64,000 nucleotides of DNA from Daejeonella sp. (GTDB lineage: Bacteria; Bacteroidota; Bacteroidia; Sphingobacteriales; Sphingobacteriaceae), in the NCBI RefSeq assembly GCF_017495225.1, contig NZ_JAFEIG010000020.1, forward strand, positions 496,001-560,000, in the 5' to 3' direction. Positions 1 through 8,595 of this stretch are shown in pieces (position 1 is the stretch's first letter; every line of letters starts with the position of its first letter). The notes beneath the pieces are model-generated. The model saw only the letters and a program-made list of their open reading frames with translations. It had not been told where the DNA came from and searched no databases. The position numbers and the translations under genes were made by a program.

Positions 1-365
1 CCAATTTTCGTAGTGATTCTCAACTTTATACCTGGATTTACCGCATAGCAAGTAATGAATGTATTACTTTCTTGAATCGTAAAAAATTAAGAAATAGCAT
101 TTCTCTTGAAGATTCTGAAGGACAATACCTACTTGAGACATTAGCTGAAAGCCCTTATTTTGACGGCGACAAAGCCCAAATGAAGCTCCAAAAAGCGTTG
201 CTTAGTCTGCCCGAAAAGCAAAGATTAGTATTTAACATGAAATACTTTGACGACTTAAAATATGATGAAATTTCTGATATTTTAGGAACAAGTGTAGGTG
301 CTCTAAAAGCTTCCTTTCACATTGCAGTAAAAAAAATCGAACATATTTTATTAAACTCAGATTAA
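1..365 (+). CDS. RNA polymerase sigma factor, ECF/sigma-70 family (5' end outside window)
   Basis: The reading frame is open from base 3, so the gene is cut by the window edge. The visible part starts inside region 2: LYTWIYRIASNECITFL matches the typical helix of region 2.4 where -10 DNA is recognised. The C-terminal half is sigma region 4, with LPEKQRLVFNMKYFDDLKYDEI and then a helix-turn-helix (ISDILGTSVGALKASFH) that binds the -35 element. A TTG at 72 lies inside region 2 and is not the real start. Two genes for a membrane protein and a small exported protein follow on the same strand, an arrangement typical of ECF sigma loci. I infer that this sigma factor answers an envelope signal; the signal is unknown. 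Confidence 0.9.
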   Translation, partial: NFRSDSQLYTWIYRIASNECITFLNRKKLRNSISLEDSEGQYLLETLAESPYFDGDKAQMKLQKALLSLPEKQRLVFNMKYFDDLKYDEISDILGTSVGALKASFHIAVKKIEHILLNSD

Positions 366-389
366 ACCTTTCTAAGTAAAAAGTATCAA

Positions 390-1016
390 ATGGATATGAA
401 GTTATATGATTCAGACAGAGAATGGGAAAAGGAAGCTCCTACACTTGCCGTAATGGAAAAAGTGAACCCTTTTACTGTTCCTTCAAAATATTTTGATTCT
501 CTATCTGAAACATTGCATTCAAAAAACCTTATCGAATCAGTTCGATTTGAAAATGAAGAAGAGTTTAGCACTCCGAAAGGATATTTTAAAGAATTAGAAA
601 AACACATAAAAACAAAAAAAGCTCTTGAAAACAGTCTAAATTTGCTTAAAACAAGTGGTTTAAACACTCCAAAAGATTATTTCTCTGATTTGAGTCAGAA
701 AATTGAAGCTAAAATCAAGCAGCAGGATATATCTAGAAAGAAAAGCATTTTCAAATCATGGATAAGTTATTCAGCAGCTGCTTGTATTACCATGATCATA
801 GGATCTGTAGTTTATTTTAATCTTAAATCAGATAGCATTGCTAGAGATTTATCAAATATTCCAGATCAAGAGATCATCAACTACCTTCAAATTCACAGTA
901 CGGTAAGCGATAATCAATTTATCATTGAAAATTTAAGCGATGATGGACTACAACAAGTATCAAACGATGTTTCAGCCGAAGAAATAGAACAATACATAAA
1001 TAATAACACACTATGA
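390..1016 (+). CDS. One-pass membrane protein with three P-x-x-YF repeats; possible anti-sigma factor
   Basis: A 208-residue protein with no family I recognise with certainty. A hydrophobic segment at about 124-144 (WISYSAAACITMIIGSVVYF) follows a basic stretch, so residues 1-120 should be cytoplasmic and about 65 residues periplasmic. The cytoplasmic part repeats one short motif three times: FTVPSKYFDSL (28-38), FSTPKGYFKEL (59-69) and LNTPKDYFSDL (91-101). It begins 24 bases after the sigma gene stops and overlaps the next gene by four bases (ATGA), so the three genes are probably co-transcribed and translationally coupled. Position and topology fit an anti-sigma factor holding the preceding sigma factor at the membrane. 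That role is inferred; no zinc-finger anti-sigma motif is visible. Confidence 0.75.
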   Translation: MDMKLYDSDREWEKEAPTLAVMEKVNPFTVPSKYFDSLSETLHSKNLIESVRFENEEEFSTPKGYFKELEKHIKTKKALENSLNLLKTSGLNTPKDYFSDLSQKIEAKIKQQDISRKKSIFKSWISYSAAACITMIIGSVVYFNLKSDSIARDLSNIPDQEIINYLQIHSTVSDNQFIIENLSDDGLQQVSNDVSAEEIEQYINNNTL

Positions 1017-1453
1017 ACGCGAGAATTATGAAAAGATTAAGTGTTATCATTTTCATTTTAATGCTAAGTACTTCCCTATTTGCTCAATCAAAAAGTGAAC
1101 GTTATGAGCAAATAGAAACAATTAAAGTGGCCTTTATAACCAAAAAACTAGATTTAAGTTCTGAAGAAGCTCAAAAATTTTGGCCTATTTACAATAATTA
1201 CCAAAAGGAATTAATGCTCTTGATGAAGAAAAGAAGAGAAGAAAGGCTGCGAACAGACATTGAACCTAACGATAAAATCAATTTAGACCTATCTTACGAA
1301 AGTAAAATGCTTGATCTAAAGAAAAAATATAAAAAACTTTATTCAAAGGCCATTCCTGCAGAAAAAATATTACTTCTTTACCAAGCAGAACGTGAGTTTA
1401 GAGAGCATTTAATTAAACAATTAAATCATCGACGAAAACCGACGAGCAAATAA
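1013..1453 (+). CDS. Small exported helical protein, Spy/LTXXQ-like
   Basis: The protein has a clear signal peptide (KRLSVIIFILMLSTSLFAQ) followed by about 120 residues, highly charged and probably all helical. The mature part opens with LDLSSEEAQKFWPIYNNYQKEL, a pattern resembling the LTxxQ-type helical periplasmic proteins (Spy/CpxP class) common in Bacteroidota. The ATG at 1013 overlaps the upstream stop codon; a second ATG at 1028 puts the signal peptide at the N-terminus and may be the true start. As last gene of the sigma / membrane protein / exported protein unit, it could be the periplasmic sensor or target of the system. That is inference. Confidence 0.75.
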   Translation: MNARIMKRLSVIIFILMLSTSLFAQSKSERYEQIETIKVAFITKKLDLSSEEAQKFWPIYNNYQKELMLLMKKRREERLRTDIEPNDKINLDLSYESKMLDLKKKYKKLYSKAIPAEKILLLYQAEREFREHLIKQLNHRRKPTSK

Positions 1454-1507
1454 ATACACAAATCAGCTAAATATTAAAGCCGAATTCCAAGATGCTTTAA
1501 AATTGTG

Positions 1508-1515
1508 TATTTTTG
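1508..1515 (+). promoter_or_regulatory. -7 promoter element abutting the aminotransferase start codon
   Basis: TATTTTTG is an exact match to the Bacteroidota -7 consensus TAnnTTTG. Only three bases separate it from the ATG at 1519, so transcription should begin at or next to the start codon, giving a leaderless or nearly leaderless mRNA. No good -33 TTG is visible 19-23 bases upstream. Confidence 0.5.
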
Positions 1516-1518
1516 CAT

Positions 1519-2712
1519 ATGCTTAGTCCGCGACAGCTTTTCCTACTCAATACTGCACAAACATCTCCTTCGCCACGCCTTTTAGAAATTGAGCGAGCAG
1601 AGGGCATGTATCTATATGATTTCAAGGGTAAAAGCTATATGGATCTTGTTTCAGGATTTGCAGTTAGTAATACTGGGCACAGGCATCCAAAGGTTATTCA
1701 AGCCATTAAAGATCAAGCGGATAAATACCTGCACCTCACCGTATATGGCGAATATATCCAATCGCCGCAGATTAAATTTGCAAGTAAATTAGCTTCTATC
1801 CTACCCAGTACTCTTAGCTCTATTTATTTCGTAAATTCTGGAGCAGAAGCTACCGAGGGAGCCATGAAGCTGGCAAAACGATATACAGGGAGAGCTGAGA
1901 TTATTGCTTGTAAAAATTCTTATCACGGAAGTACACAAGGCGCGCTTAGCGTGATGGGTAATGAAGAATATAAACAAGCTTACAGGCCACTATTACCGGG
2001 TATCCGATTCATAGAATTCAATAGTTTGATTGATCTCGCAAGCATTAACACAGATACAGCGGCTGTAATTATGGAGACCATTCAAGGTGAAGCTGGGGTA
2101 ATTGTTCCCGATGTAAATTATATGCAAAGTTTAAGAAAGCGATGCGATGAGACTGGAACATTACTGATTTTAGATGAAATTCAATCTGGATTTGGCCGTA
2201 CCGGGAAATTATTCGCCTTTGAACATTATGACATAAAACCTGACATTTTACTTTTAGCCAAAGGAATGGGCGGAGGAATGCCTATAGGAGCTTTTGTTTC
2301 AAGCATTGAGATAATGAGCGTTCTGAAGGAAAATCCAATCCTAGGTCATATAACCACCTTTGGAGGGCATCCAGTTAGCTGTGCAGCCGGATTGGCCAAT
2401 TTAGAGGTAATTTTAGAGGAAAAACTTTTTGAAGATGTAGCTAGAAAAGAGTCCCTTTTCAAAAAACACTTACAGCACCCTGAAATTAAGGAAATTAGAG
2501 GCAAGGGACTTATGTTAAGCATTCAGCTAACAAGCTTTAAACAAGTGGAAAAAGTAAGCAGAAAATGTGTTGAAAATGGGATCATTATTGATTGGTTTTT
2601 ACATTGCGATACGGCTATGCGCATAGCACCACCCTTAATAATCACTGATAATGAGATTATTAAAGCATGCGAAACTATCATCGAAGCGATAGAATATTAT
2701 CAGTCGAATTAA
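1519..2712 (+). CDS. Class III PLP-dependent aminotransferase (acetylornithine/4-aminobutyrate transaminase-like)
   Basis: A fold-type I aminotransferase of about 397 residues. The signature block LLILDEIQSGFGRTG (Asp-Glu near 219-220 counted from the ATG) precedes the PLP lysine in LLLAKGMGGGMPIGA (about Lys248). NSGAEATEGAMKLAKRYTG near 107 is the typical phosphate-binding loop. The enzyme moves an amino group between a diamine or amino acid and a keto acid in the cytoplasm. The exact substrate cannot be read; there are no arginine-pathway genes beside it. A TTG at 1513 is in frame but lies inside the promoter element, so the ATG at 1519 is preferred. Confidence 0.85.
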   Translation: MLSPRQLFLLNTAQTSPSPRLLEIERAEGMYLYDFKGKSYMDLVSGFAVSNTGHRHPKVIQAIKDQADKYLHLTVYGEYIQSPQIKFASKLASILPSTLSSIYFVNSGAEATEGAMKLAKRYTGRAEIIACKNSYHGSTQGALSVMGNEEYKQAYRPLLPGIRFIEFNSLIDLASINTDTAAVIMETIQGEAGVIVPDVNYMQSLRKRCDETGTLLILDEIQSGFGRTGKLFAFEHYDIKPDILLLAKGMGGGMPIGAFVSSIEIMSVLKENPILGHITTFGGHPVSCAAGLANLEVILEEKLFEDVARKESLFKKHLQHPEIKEIRGKGLMLSIQLTSFKQVEKVSRKCVENGIIIDWFLHCDTAMRIAPPLIITDNEIIKACETIIEAIEYYQSN

Positions 2713-2752
2713 GCCTGATTTTCATCAATCCCTACATTAATATTAAAATCCG

Positions 2753-2760
2753 TACCTTTG
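2753..2760 (+). promoter_or_regulatory. -7 promoter element for the DEAD-box helicase gene
   Basis: TACCTTTG matches TAnnTTTG exactly and lies 49 bases before the ATG at 2810, leaving a leader of roughly 40-45 bases. The expected -33 TTG is not evident. Confidence 0.5.
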
Positions 2761-2809
2761 CAGAAATATAAAATTGCTGGCATATTTAGCAGCAATGTAA
2801 AATCAATAC

Positions 2810-4075
2810 ATGTCATTCGAAGAATTAAACCTAATTGAGCCCATTTTAAAGGCTTTAAAAACAGAGGGTTATACAAACCCCACTCCCATTCAGGAACAAT
2901 CAATACCCATCATATTAGAACGTAAAGACCTATTAGGCTGTGCTCAAACCGGTACTGGGAAAACTGCCGCATTTGCAATTCCTATCCTACAAATTTTAGA
3001 AGGAGGAAAAATATATGATAAAGGACCAAGAGCAATTAAATGTTTAATTTTAACTCCAACGCGCGAGCTAGCTATACAAATTGGCGATAGCTTTACAGCT
3101 TATGGTCGGCATACAGGCATGAAACATGCCGTTATTTTTGGTGGTGTTTCACAAGGGTCGCAGGTGGCTGCCTTAAAATCAGGAGTTGATATCCTTATTG
3201 CTACTCCAGGTAGATTATTGGACTTGATCAATCAAAAATTTGTTCAATTGCATTATCTCAAAATTTTTGTGTTAGATGAAGCCGACCGCATGCTAGACAT
3301 GGGTTTTATTCATGATGTTAAAAAGCTGATCACAAAGATTCCACAGAAACGGCAAACTTTGTTTTTCTCGGCAACCATGCCCGATGAAATACAAAAACTA
3401 GCAAACACCATTTTAGTGAACCCCGAAAAAGTGGAGGTTACACCTGTTTCAAGTACTGCCGATACTATTGATCAATCTCTGTTTTTTGTCGAGAAAAACG
3501 ATAAGAAAAAACTATTGATCCATATCCTTAATGATAAAAACATTAAGTCTGCACTAATTTTTAGCAGAACTAAACATGGTGCCGATAAAATAACCAAAGA
3601 CCTAGTAAAGGCAGGAATTAAAACTGAAGCGATACACGGTAATAAATCACAAAATGCCCGCCAGAAGGCATTATCGAACTTTAAAAGCGGACAAATAAAG
3701 GCATTAATTGCCACGGATATTGCAGCGAGGGGAATTGATATCGATGAACTTTCACACGTAATCAATTATGAATTACCCAATGTACCTGAAACCTATGTTC
3801 ACCGTATTGGACGTACCGGACGTGCGGGATCAAGTGGTATTGCCTATTCTTTTTGCGATGAAGAGGAAATGGAATATTTAAAAGATATCCAGAAATTAAT
3901 CGGTAAAGAGATACCAGTAATTGATGATCAACCCTATCACATGCGTGGAGCTGCATATATCATGAGTCAATCTACCAAGAAAAAAGGTGGTTCGGCAAAA
4001 AAAGGTAAGGCATCATCAGGAGCTGCACCCATGAGTGGAAGTCCGAATAGAAGATTCGGTAATAAAAGAAGATAA
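2810..4075 (+). CDS. DEAD-box ATP-dependent RNA helicase, RhlE-like
   Basis: All core helicase motifs are present: the Q motif (YTNPTPIQEQ, 21-30), Walker A (AQTGTGKT, 45-52), PTREL (83-87), TPGR (132-135), DEAD (156-159), SAT (187-189), and HRIGRTGRAG (331-340). The 421-residue protein ends with a short, basic, Lys/Gly/Ser-rich tail from about 390 that should help bind RNA, as in RhlE-type helicases. It is expected to remodel structured RNA during ribosome assembly or mRNA turnover in the cytoplasm. It has its own promoter and is followed by a strong hairpin, so it is probably transcribed alone. The subfamily (RhlE versus CsdA or DbpA) is judged from the compact length only. Confidence 0.92.
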   Translation: MSFEELNLIEPILKALKTEGYTNPTPIQEQSIPIILERKDLLGCAQTGTGKTAAFAIPILQILEGGKIYDKGPRAIKCLILTPTRELAIQIGDSFTAYGRHTGMKHAVIFGGVSQGSQVAALKSGVDILIATPGRLLDLINQKFVQLHYLKIFVLDEADRMLDMGFIHDVKKLITKIPQKRQTLFFSATMPDEIQKLANTILVNPEKVEVTPVSSTADTIDQSLFFVEKNDKKKLLIHILNDKNIKSALIFSRTKHGADKITKDLVKAGIKTEAIHGNKSQNARQKALSNFKSGQIKALIATDIAARGIDIDELSHVINYELPNVPETYVHRIGRTGRAGSSGIAYSFCDEEEMEYLKDIQKLIGKEIPVIDDQPYHMRGAAYIMSQSTKKKGGSAKKGKASSGAAPMSGSPNRRFGNKRR

Positions 4076-4083
4076 AATCTTAA

Positions 4084-4110
4084 AAATGCCCCGAATAATT
4101 CGGGGCATTT
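4084..4110. terminator. Bidirectional terminator between convergent genes
   Basis: The arms at 4084-4096 and 4098-4110 are perfect reverse complements (core TGCCCCGAA/TTCGGGGCA), flanked by A and T runs that give a U tract on either strand. The hairpin serves the helicase gene (+) and the SGNH hydrolase gene (-). Confidence 0.9.
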
Positions 4111-4111
4111 T

Positions 4112-4774
4112 TTATTTTGAAAGGCCCTTAAACATGAGTTCAGCAAGCATTTGATTCCCTGCTTGGTTTAAATGAACACGATCTGATGTTAAAATACCCG
4201 ACTCCTTATTTTGAGGATTATTAGCTAGGTTATACTCTAAAAAAGACTTACGGATATCAATTAAGCCGCATCCATAAGATTTTGCCAATTTACGTATCAT
4301 CTCGCTATAGCGATTTAAATCGCCATCCAATTGATTAGTAAAATCTGTTTTCTCACCAATAACTGCCGGAGTACAAACAATAACTTTAATACCTGAACTT
4401 TGCAGCTTTTTGATAATTGCTGAATAAAAAGCAACAAATTTATCTGGATCGGTACCTGTCTGACTGCTTTGTTTATGCCATACATCATTCACACCGATAT
4501 AAATAACAACAATATCTGGTTTCTTATCTAAAACATCCTCTTGTAATCGCAAATAAAGATCATAAATCTTATTACCACCAATTCCAGAACCAATAAGCTC
4601 ATAATTAGGTGCAGCAGCTTGCTTTATTTTTTCTTGCATGATAGAGATATAACCGCCTGGCTTAACACCAGCCTCCGTAATGGAATCTCCAAAGAAAATT
4701 ACTTTAGGAGCTTTTTGAATTTGCATGCTAGTCAACAAAATCAGGATTGAGATTGAAAGAATTATTTTTTTCAT
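4112..4774 (-). CDS. Exported SGNH/GDSL-type hydrolase
   Basis: The protein has 220 residues. A hydrophobic N-terminus (IILSISILILLTSM) indicates export or membrane anchoring; no lipobox cysteine is seen. All SGNH blocks are present: FFGDSIT with the nucleophile Ser31, GSGIGG near 62-67, GVND (94-97), and DRVH (198-201), supplying the catalytic Asp and His. Such enzymes are esterases, acetyl-xylan esterases or lysophospholipases acting on acylated sugars or lipids; the substrate cannot be predicted. It faces the helicase gene across a shared terminator. A possible neighbour in the same direction is the DUF58 gene 78 bases upstream, with no obvious functional link. Confidence 0.88.
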   Translation of the reverse strand: MKKIILSISILILLTSMQIQKAPKVIFFGDSITEAGVKPGGYISIMQEKIKQAAAPNYELIGSGIGGNKIYDLYLRLQEDVLDKKPDIVVIYIGVNDVWHKQSSQTGTDPDKFVAFYSAIIKKLQSSGIKVIVCTPAVIGEKTDFTNQLDGDLNRYSEMIRKLAKSYGCGLIDIRKSFLEYNLANNPQNKESGILTSDRVHLNQAGNQMLAELMFKGLSK

Positions 4775-4852
4775 ACTGTTAATTTTAATGTTTGAAAATA
4801 CAAAAAATGAAATTTAAAGGCTCTATTTTTATCAAATTATCAATTTTGAAAT

Positions 4853-5773
4853 TTATATCATTTTAGCACGCTTTATTAAATAAGAGTGTAAAATCTGATA
4901 AAATCCAGAGTGAATATCCGCATCAATAAAATCAATTTTATATTGTGCACATTTCAATTTAATCTCTTTATGATAAGAATTTACTACATCAAGGTATGAT
5001 TCACGAACAGTACTAGGATTAATTTTGAGTTCCTCACCACTTTCAATATCTATAAAATTATAAGGACGATTTTCAAAATTAAAATCGAGTTCCATTTTAT
5101 GATCTAGCACATTGAACAAGATTATTTCATGTTTATTATGCTTTAAATGCTGTAATGAATCAAAAATCTTATTGAGCCCATCTTCAGATTCCCCATCGAG
5201 CATATCACTAAAAATAATGACGAGCGAACGCTTATGAATTTGTTCTGCTATTTGATGTAATGCAGAAGCTACATCTGTTTTACTACCATTTTCATTTCGA
5301 TTCATCAGCTTTTCCAATTCAGAAAATAGATATTTTTGATGTGCTGTGGTCGATTTAGCAGTGCTTGTAAGCTCCAAATGATCAGAAAAATAACTTAGCC
5401 CAAATGCATCTCTTTGCTTCTTTAACAGATACATTAGGGAGGCTGAAGCATAAACAGAGAACAAAAGTTTATTGAATTTCTTGTCGGGATAAAACATGGA
5501 GGAGGAAACATCCAACACAATCTGACATCTCAAATTGGTCTCTTCTTCAAAACGTTTCACAAATAGTTTATCTGTTCTTCCAAACAATTTCCAATCAATA
5601 TTTTTTACTGAATCACCAGCATTATAAAGTCGATGCTCAGCAAATTCAACAGAGAAACCATGAAAAGGACTTTTATGCAAACCTGTGATAAAGCCCTCTA
5701 CAACCTGCTGAGAAAGCAATTCTAAATTGCCAAAATCTTGAAGTTCTTTATAATTTGAGAGTTGGGATTGCAT
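4853..5773 (-). CDS. DUF58 protein with von Willebrand A-like fold
   Basis: The protein has 306 residues. Residues 35-75 carry the DUF58 hallmark region (VEFAEHRLYNAGDSVKNIDW), followed by a vWA-like domain whose metal-binding motif is complete: DVSSSM at 88-93. No signal peptide or membrane segment is seen. DUF58 proteins usually sit next to a MoxR-type AAA ATPase and the Bat (aerotolerance) proteins, and are thought to act in chaperone-like complexes. Here neither partner is adjacent, so the gene is an orphan. A near-match to the -7 element (TGAATTTG, one mismatch) lies just upstream at 5787. Confidence 0.85.
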   Translation of the reverse strand: MQSQLSNYKELQDFGNLELLSQQVVEGFITGLHKSPFHGFSVEFAEHRLYNAGDSVKNIDWKLFGRTDKLFVKRFEEETNLRCQIVLDVSSSMFYPDKKFNKLLFSVYASASLMYLLKKQRDAFGLSYFSDHLELTSTAKSTTAHQKYLFSELEKLMNRNENGSKTDVASALHQIAEQIHKRSLVIIFSDMLDGESEDGLNKIFDSLQHLKHNKHEIILFNVLDHKMELDFNFENRPYNFIDIESGEELKINPSTVRESYLDVVNSYHKEIKLKCAQYKIDFIDADIHSGFYQILHSYLIKRAKMI

Positions 5774-5967
5774 GTTCTAAAATAATACAAATTCAGATCA
5801 AAATGGCTTTAATATTTCAACAATAAATGAATAAATAATTAAAAACAGAATAAATATTCTTTATTTACTACTGATTTATTAAAAAAGATTTAACTTCGAA
5901 TTTAGACTTTGCTAAAAAAGAGTTCAATCTACAAAACAATTATACAACAACATTAAATAATCAAAAT

Positions 5968-8112
5968 ATGATTAATAAATTTAGTGCTACATTATTTACG
6001 GCCCTCGTAATACTATCGTTTTCGTCAAGTGCCCAATTAAAAGACTTAAACTTTGAAGAAGTTTTTAATAAACCTGTTAAAGACATTCTTAATCCCATGC
6101 CTATTTATAGAGGTTGGGCAGATAATACCAATTATATTGAGTATAGAATGGAAGGCCAACAAAGCAAGCCATATACTGTTGATGTTCGCACTGGCGCGGC
6201 GGTTCAATCGGCACCAGCTCAAGTAAATGAGGCCACTGTAAGAATTAAAAACAATGATATTTTTTATAAGGATGCACTCGGTAATGAAAAACAATTAACG
6301 AGAGATAGCGTTTTGGAGAAAAACCCAACACTATCTCCCGACGGAAGCCAAGTAGCCTTTACAAAAAGAAATGATCTTTACTCGATAAATATCAACTCTG
6401 GAGTAGAAACTAGATATACAAATGATGGATCAGACTTAATTTACAATGGATGGGCCTCATGGGTTTACTATGAAGAAATCCTTGGTCGCTCAACACGTTA
6501 TAAAGCATTTTGGTGGAGTCCGGATAGTAAGCGCATTGCATTTATGCGTTTCGATGATTCTAAAGTCCCAGTTTTCCCAATTTATAATTCAAGCGGGCAA
6601 CAGGGTTTCCTTGAAAACACGAGGTATCCAAAAGCAGGAGATAAAAATCCTGAAGTTAAAATGGGATTGGTTAATTTAGGATCTCAGGGTATAGTTTGGG
6701 CAGATTTCGATGAGAAAAACGATCAATATTTTGGAACTCCATTTTGGATGGCCGATAGCAAAACTTTATGGATGCAATGGATGAATCGCGATCAAAATAA
6801 GTTGATTATTTACAGTGTGAATCCTGTTGATGGTGCTAAAAGAATAATCCATGAAGAAACCCAAAAAACATGGGTAGATTGGTTTGATGGAATGTATTTC
6901 TTAAAAAATGGTAGTGGCTTCATCTTAAAAAGCGACAAAAGTGGCTGGGGGCATTTTTACTATTATGACTTAGAGGGAAAATTAAAGAAGCAATTGACCT
7001 CTGGTTTTTGGCGTGTCGCACAATTATTATTAGTTGATGAGAAGGCTCAGGAAATCTATTTTACAGCTAGACAAGAGAGTTCGGCGAGACATGATCTTTA
7101 CAGGGTAAGTTTAAAAGGGACTGAGGAGCCAGTAAGATTAACCTTCGGTAATTACGATCATCAGATTAATCTTTCACCAGATGGAAAATATTTCATCACA
7201 ACTTATTCGAATTTAAGTACTGCTCCAAAATCAGCACTTCTAGATAATAAAGGAAACATTATCCGTGAGCTTGCTGATTCAAAAGGAAGTGCATATGATT
7301 CTTACAAACTCCCTAAAACGGAACTTAGTTACTATAAAACGCGTGATGGCCTTGAACTACCGATGACCGTTACTTTACCACTAAATTTTGATCCGTCAAA
7401 AAAATATCCAGTATGGATTTCAATTTACGGTGGCCCTGATGCTGGTACTGTATACGATCGTTGGAAGAGTCCGCTAGGCCAGAACTACTGGTGGGCTAAG
7501 GAAGGAGTTATTCAGGTTGCAATTGATAATCGTAGCTCTGGACACTTAGGTAAAACAGGCATGGACTTCATTTACCGCAATATGGGTAAATATGAAATTG
7601 AAGATTATATGGATGCCGCTTTATTACTAAAATCAAAGCCTTATGTAGATGGTAGCAAGATTGGCATTACCGGAGGAAGCTTTGGTGGTTATATGACGGC
7701 AATGGCTTTAACTTACGGCGCTGATGTATTTACACATGGTATTGCTAACTATTCTGTTACAGATTGGGCTTTATATGACACGCATTACACCGAACGCTTC
7801 ATGGGAACACCACAGAACAATGCAGAGGGATATCGCATTACATCGCCTATGACCTATGCTGATAAGCTTAAGGGAAGTTTACGAATTGTGCATGGTACAA
7901 TGGATGATAATGTTCACATGCAAAACAGCATTCAACTGATAGATAAGCTTCAAGACTTGAATAAGAATTTTGAATTTATGTTATACCCAGGTGAGCGCCA
8001 TGGTTGGGGAGGTAAAAAAGCAAGACATAGCAATCAAGAAAATGTACGTTATATCTATAAAAACTTGCTTGAAAAACCAATTCCGGCAGAATATTTACAA
8101 TATTGGAAATAG
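5968..8112 (+). CDS. S9B family peptidase, dipeptidyl peptidase IV-like
   Basis: A 714-residue exported serine peptidase starting with a signal peptide (FSATLFTALVILSFSSSAQ). The N-terminal two thirds are the beta-propeller. It contains the double glutamate in WVYYEEIL (Glu169-Glu170) that in DPP4 anchors the substrate's free N-terminus. The C-terminal alpha/beta-hydrolase carries GGSFGGYM (Ser571), GTMDDNVH (Asp646) and GERHGW (His678) as triad. It should remove X-Pro or X-Ala dipeptides from oligopeptides in the periplasm, feeding peptide uptake. The gene has its own upstream region of 194 bases and a strong terminator, so it is monocistronic. Confidence 0.93.
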   Translation: MINKFSATLFTALVILSFSSSAQLKDLNFEEVFNKPVKDILNPMPIYRGWADNTNYIEYRMEGQQSKPYTVDVRTGAAVQSAPAQVNEATVRIKNNDIFYKDALGNEKQLTRDSVLEKNPTLSPDGSQVAFTKRNDLYSININSGVETRYTNDGSDLIYNGWASWVYYEEILGRSTRYKAFWWSPDSKRIAFMRFDDSKVPVFPIYNSSGQQGFLENTRYPKAGDKNPEVKMGLVNLGSQGIVWADFDEKNDQYFGTPFWMADSKTLWMQWMNRDQNKLIIYSVNPVDGAKRIIHEETQKTWVDWFDGMYFLKNGSGFILKSDKSGWGHFYYYDLEGKLKKQLTSGFWRVAQLLLVDEKAQEIYFTARQESSARHDLYRVSLKGTEEPVRLTFGNYDHQINLSPDGKYFITTYSNLSTAPKSALLDNKGNIIRELADSKGSAYDSYKLPKTELSYYKTRDGLELPMTVTLPLNFDPSKKYPVWISIYGGPDAGTVYDRWKSPLGQNYWWAKEGVIQVAIDNRSSGHLGKTGMDFIYRNMGKYEIEDYMDAALLLKSKPYVDGSKIGITGGSFGGYMTAMALTYGADVFTHGIANYSVTDWALYDTHYTERFMGTPQNNAEGYRITSPMTYADKLKGSLRIVHGTMDDNVHMQNSIQLIDKLQDLNKNFEFMLYPGERHGWGGKKARHSNQENVRYIYKNLLEKPIPAEYLQYWK

Positions 8113-8145
8113 TTATAAAAAATAGATCAAAATTAGAAGATCAAA

Positions 8146-8180
8146 AAAAAGCTCCTGCAGGCAATCTGAAGGAGCTTTTT
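8146..8180. terminator. Bidirectional terminator
   Basis: Stem AGCTCCT at about 8150-8155 pairs with AGGAGCT at 8170-8175, with an A run before and a T run after, giving U tracts in both directions. It lies between the convergent DPP4-like peptidase gene and trxA. Confidence 0.9.
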
Positions 8181-8198
8181 TATTTAAGGATATATATT

Positions 8199-8519
8199 TT
8201 AAGCCAATTGCTTCGTTAACTTCTCAGCTAAAACAGATTTTGGAACAGCACCAATTTGCTTGTCAACAATTTCTCCATTCTTAAAGAAAAGAAGAGCTGG
8301 AATATTACGAATTCCGAATTGCATTGAAATGCCTGGATTGTTATCCACATTTACTTTACCAACAACTGCCTTTCCTTCGTACTCTTTTGCAAGTTCTTCA
8401 ACAACTGGACCTACCATACGGCAAGGACCACACCATTCTGCCCAAAAATCAACTAGGACAGGTTTATCAGATTTAAGGACTAATTCCTCAAAGTTTGCAT
8501 CTGTTAATTCTAATGCCAT
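8199..8519 (-). CDS. trxA: Thioredoxin
   Basis: A 106-residue classical thioredoxin. The active site is WCGPC, preceded by VLVDFWAEW, and the cis-proline loop RNIPALLFF is present. There is no signal peptide, so it is the cytoplasmic disulfide reductant for ribonucleotide reductase, peroxiredoxins and other targets. The gene is divided from dnaE by 76 bases that include an exact -7 element, so it can be transcribed on its own. Length and sequence are normal for the family. Confidence 0.96.
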   Translation of the reverse strand: MALELTDANFEELVLKSDKPVLVDFWAEWCGPCRMVGPVVEELAKEYEGKAVVGKVNVDNNPGISMQFGIRNIPALLFFKNGEIVDKQIGAVPKSVLAEKLTKQLA

Positions 8520-8545
8520 AATAATAAATTTACGTGTTTATAATT

Positions 8546-8553
8546 CAAATATA
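8546..8553 (-). promoter_or_regulatory. -7 promoter element for trxA
   Basis: On the minus strand this reads TATATTTG, an exact match to TAnnTTTG. It ends 26 bases before the trxA ATG. Confidence 0.5.
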
Positions 8554-8595
8554 GTATTCAATATTCTTGCCACAAATATTTGTGCCAATGTGACA

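Noticed and set aside
386..667. Minus-strand frame opposite the possible anti-sigma gene
   Set aside because: It overlaps the well-supported plus-strand gene over its full length; it is a shadow.
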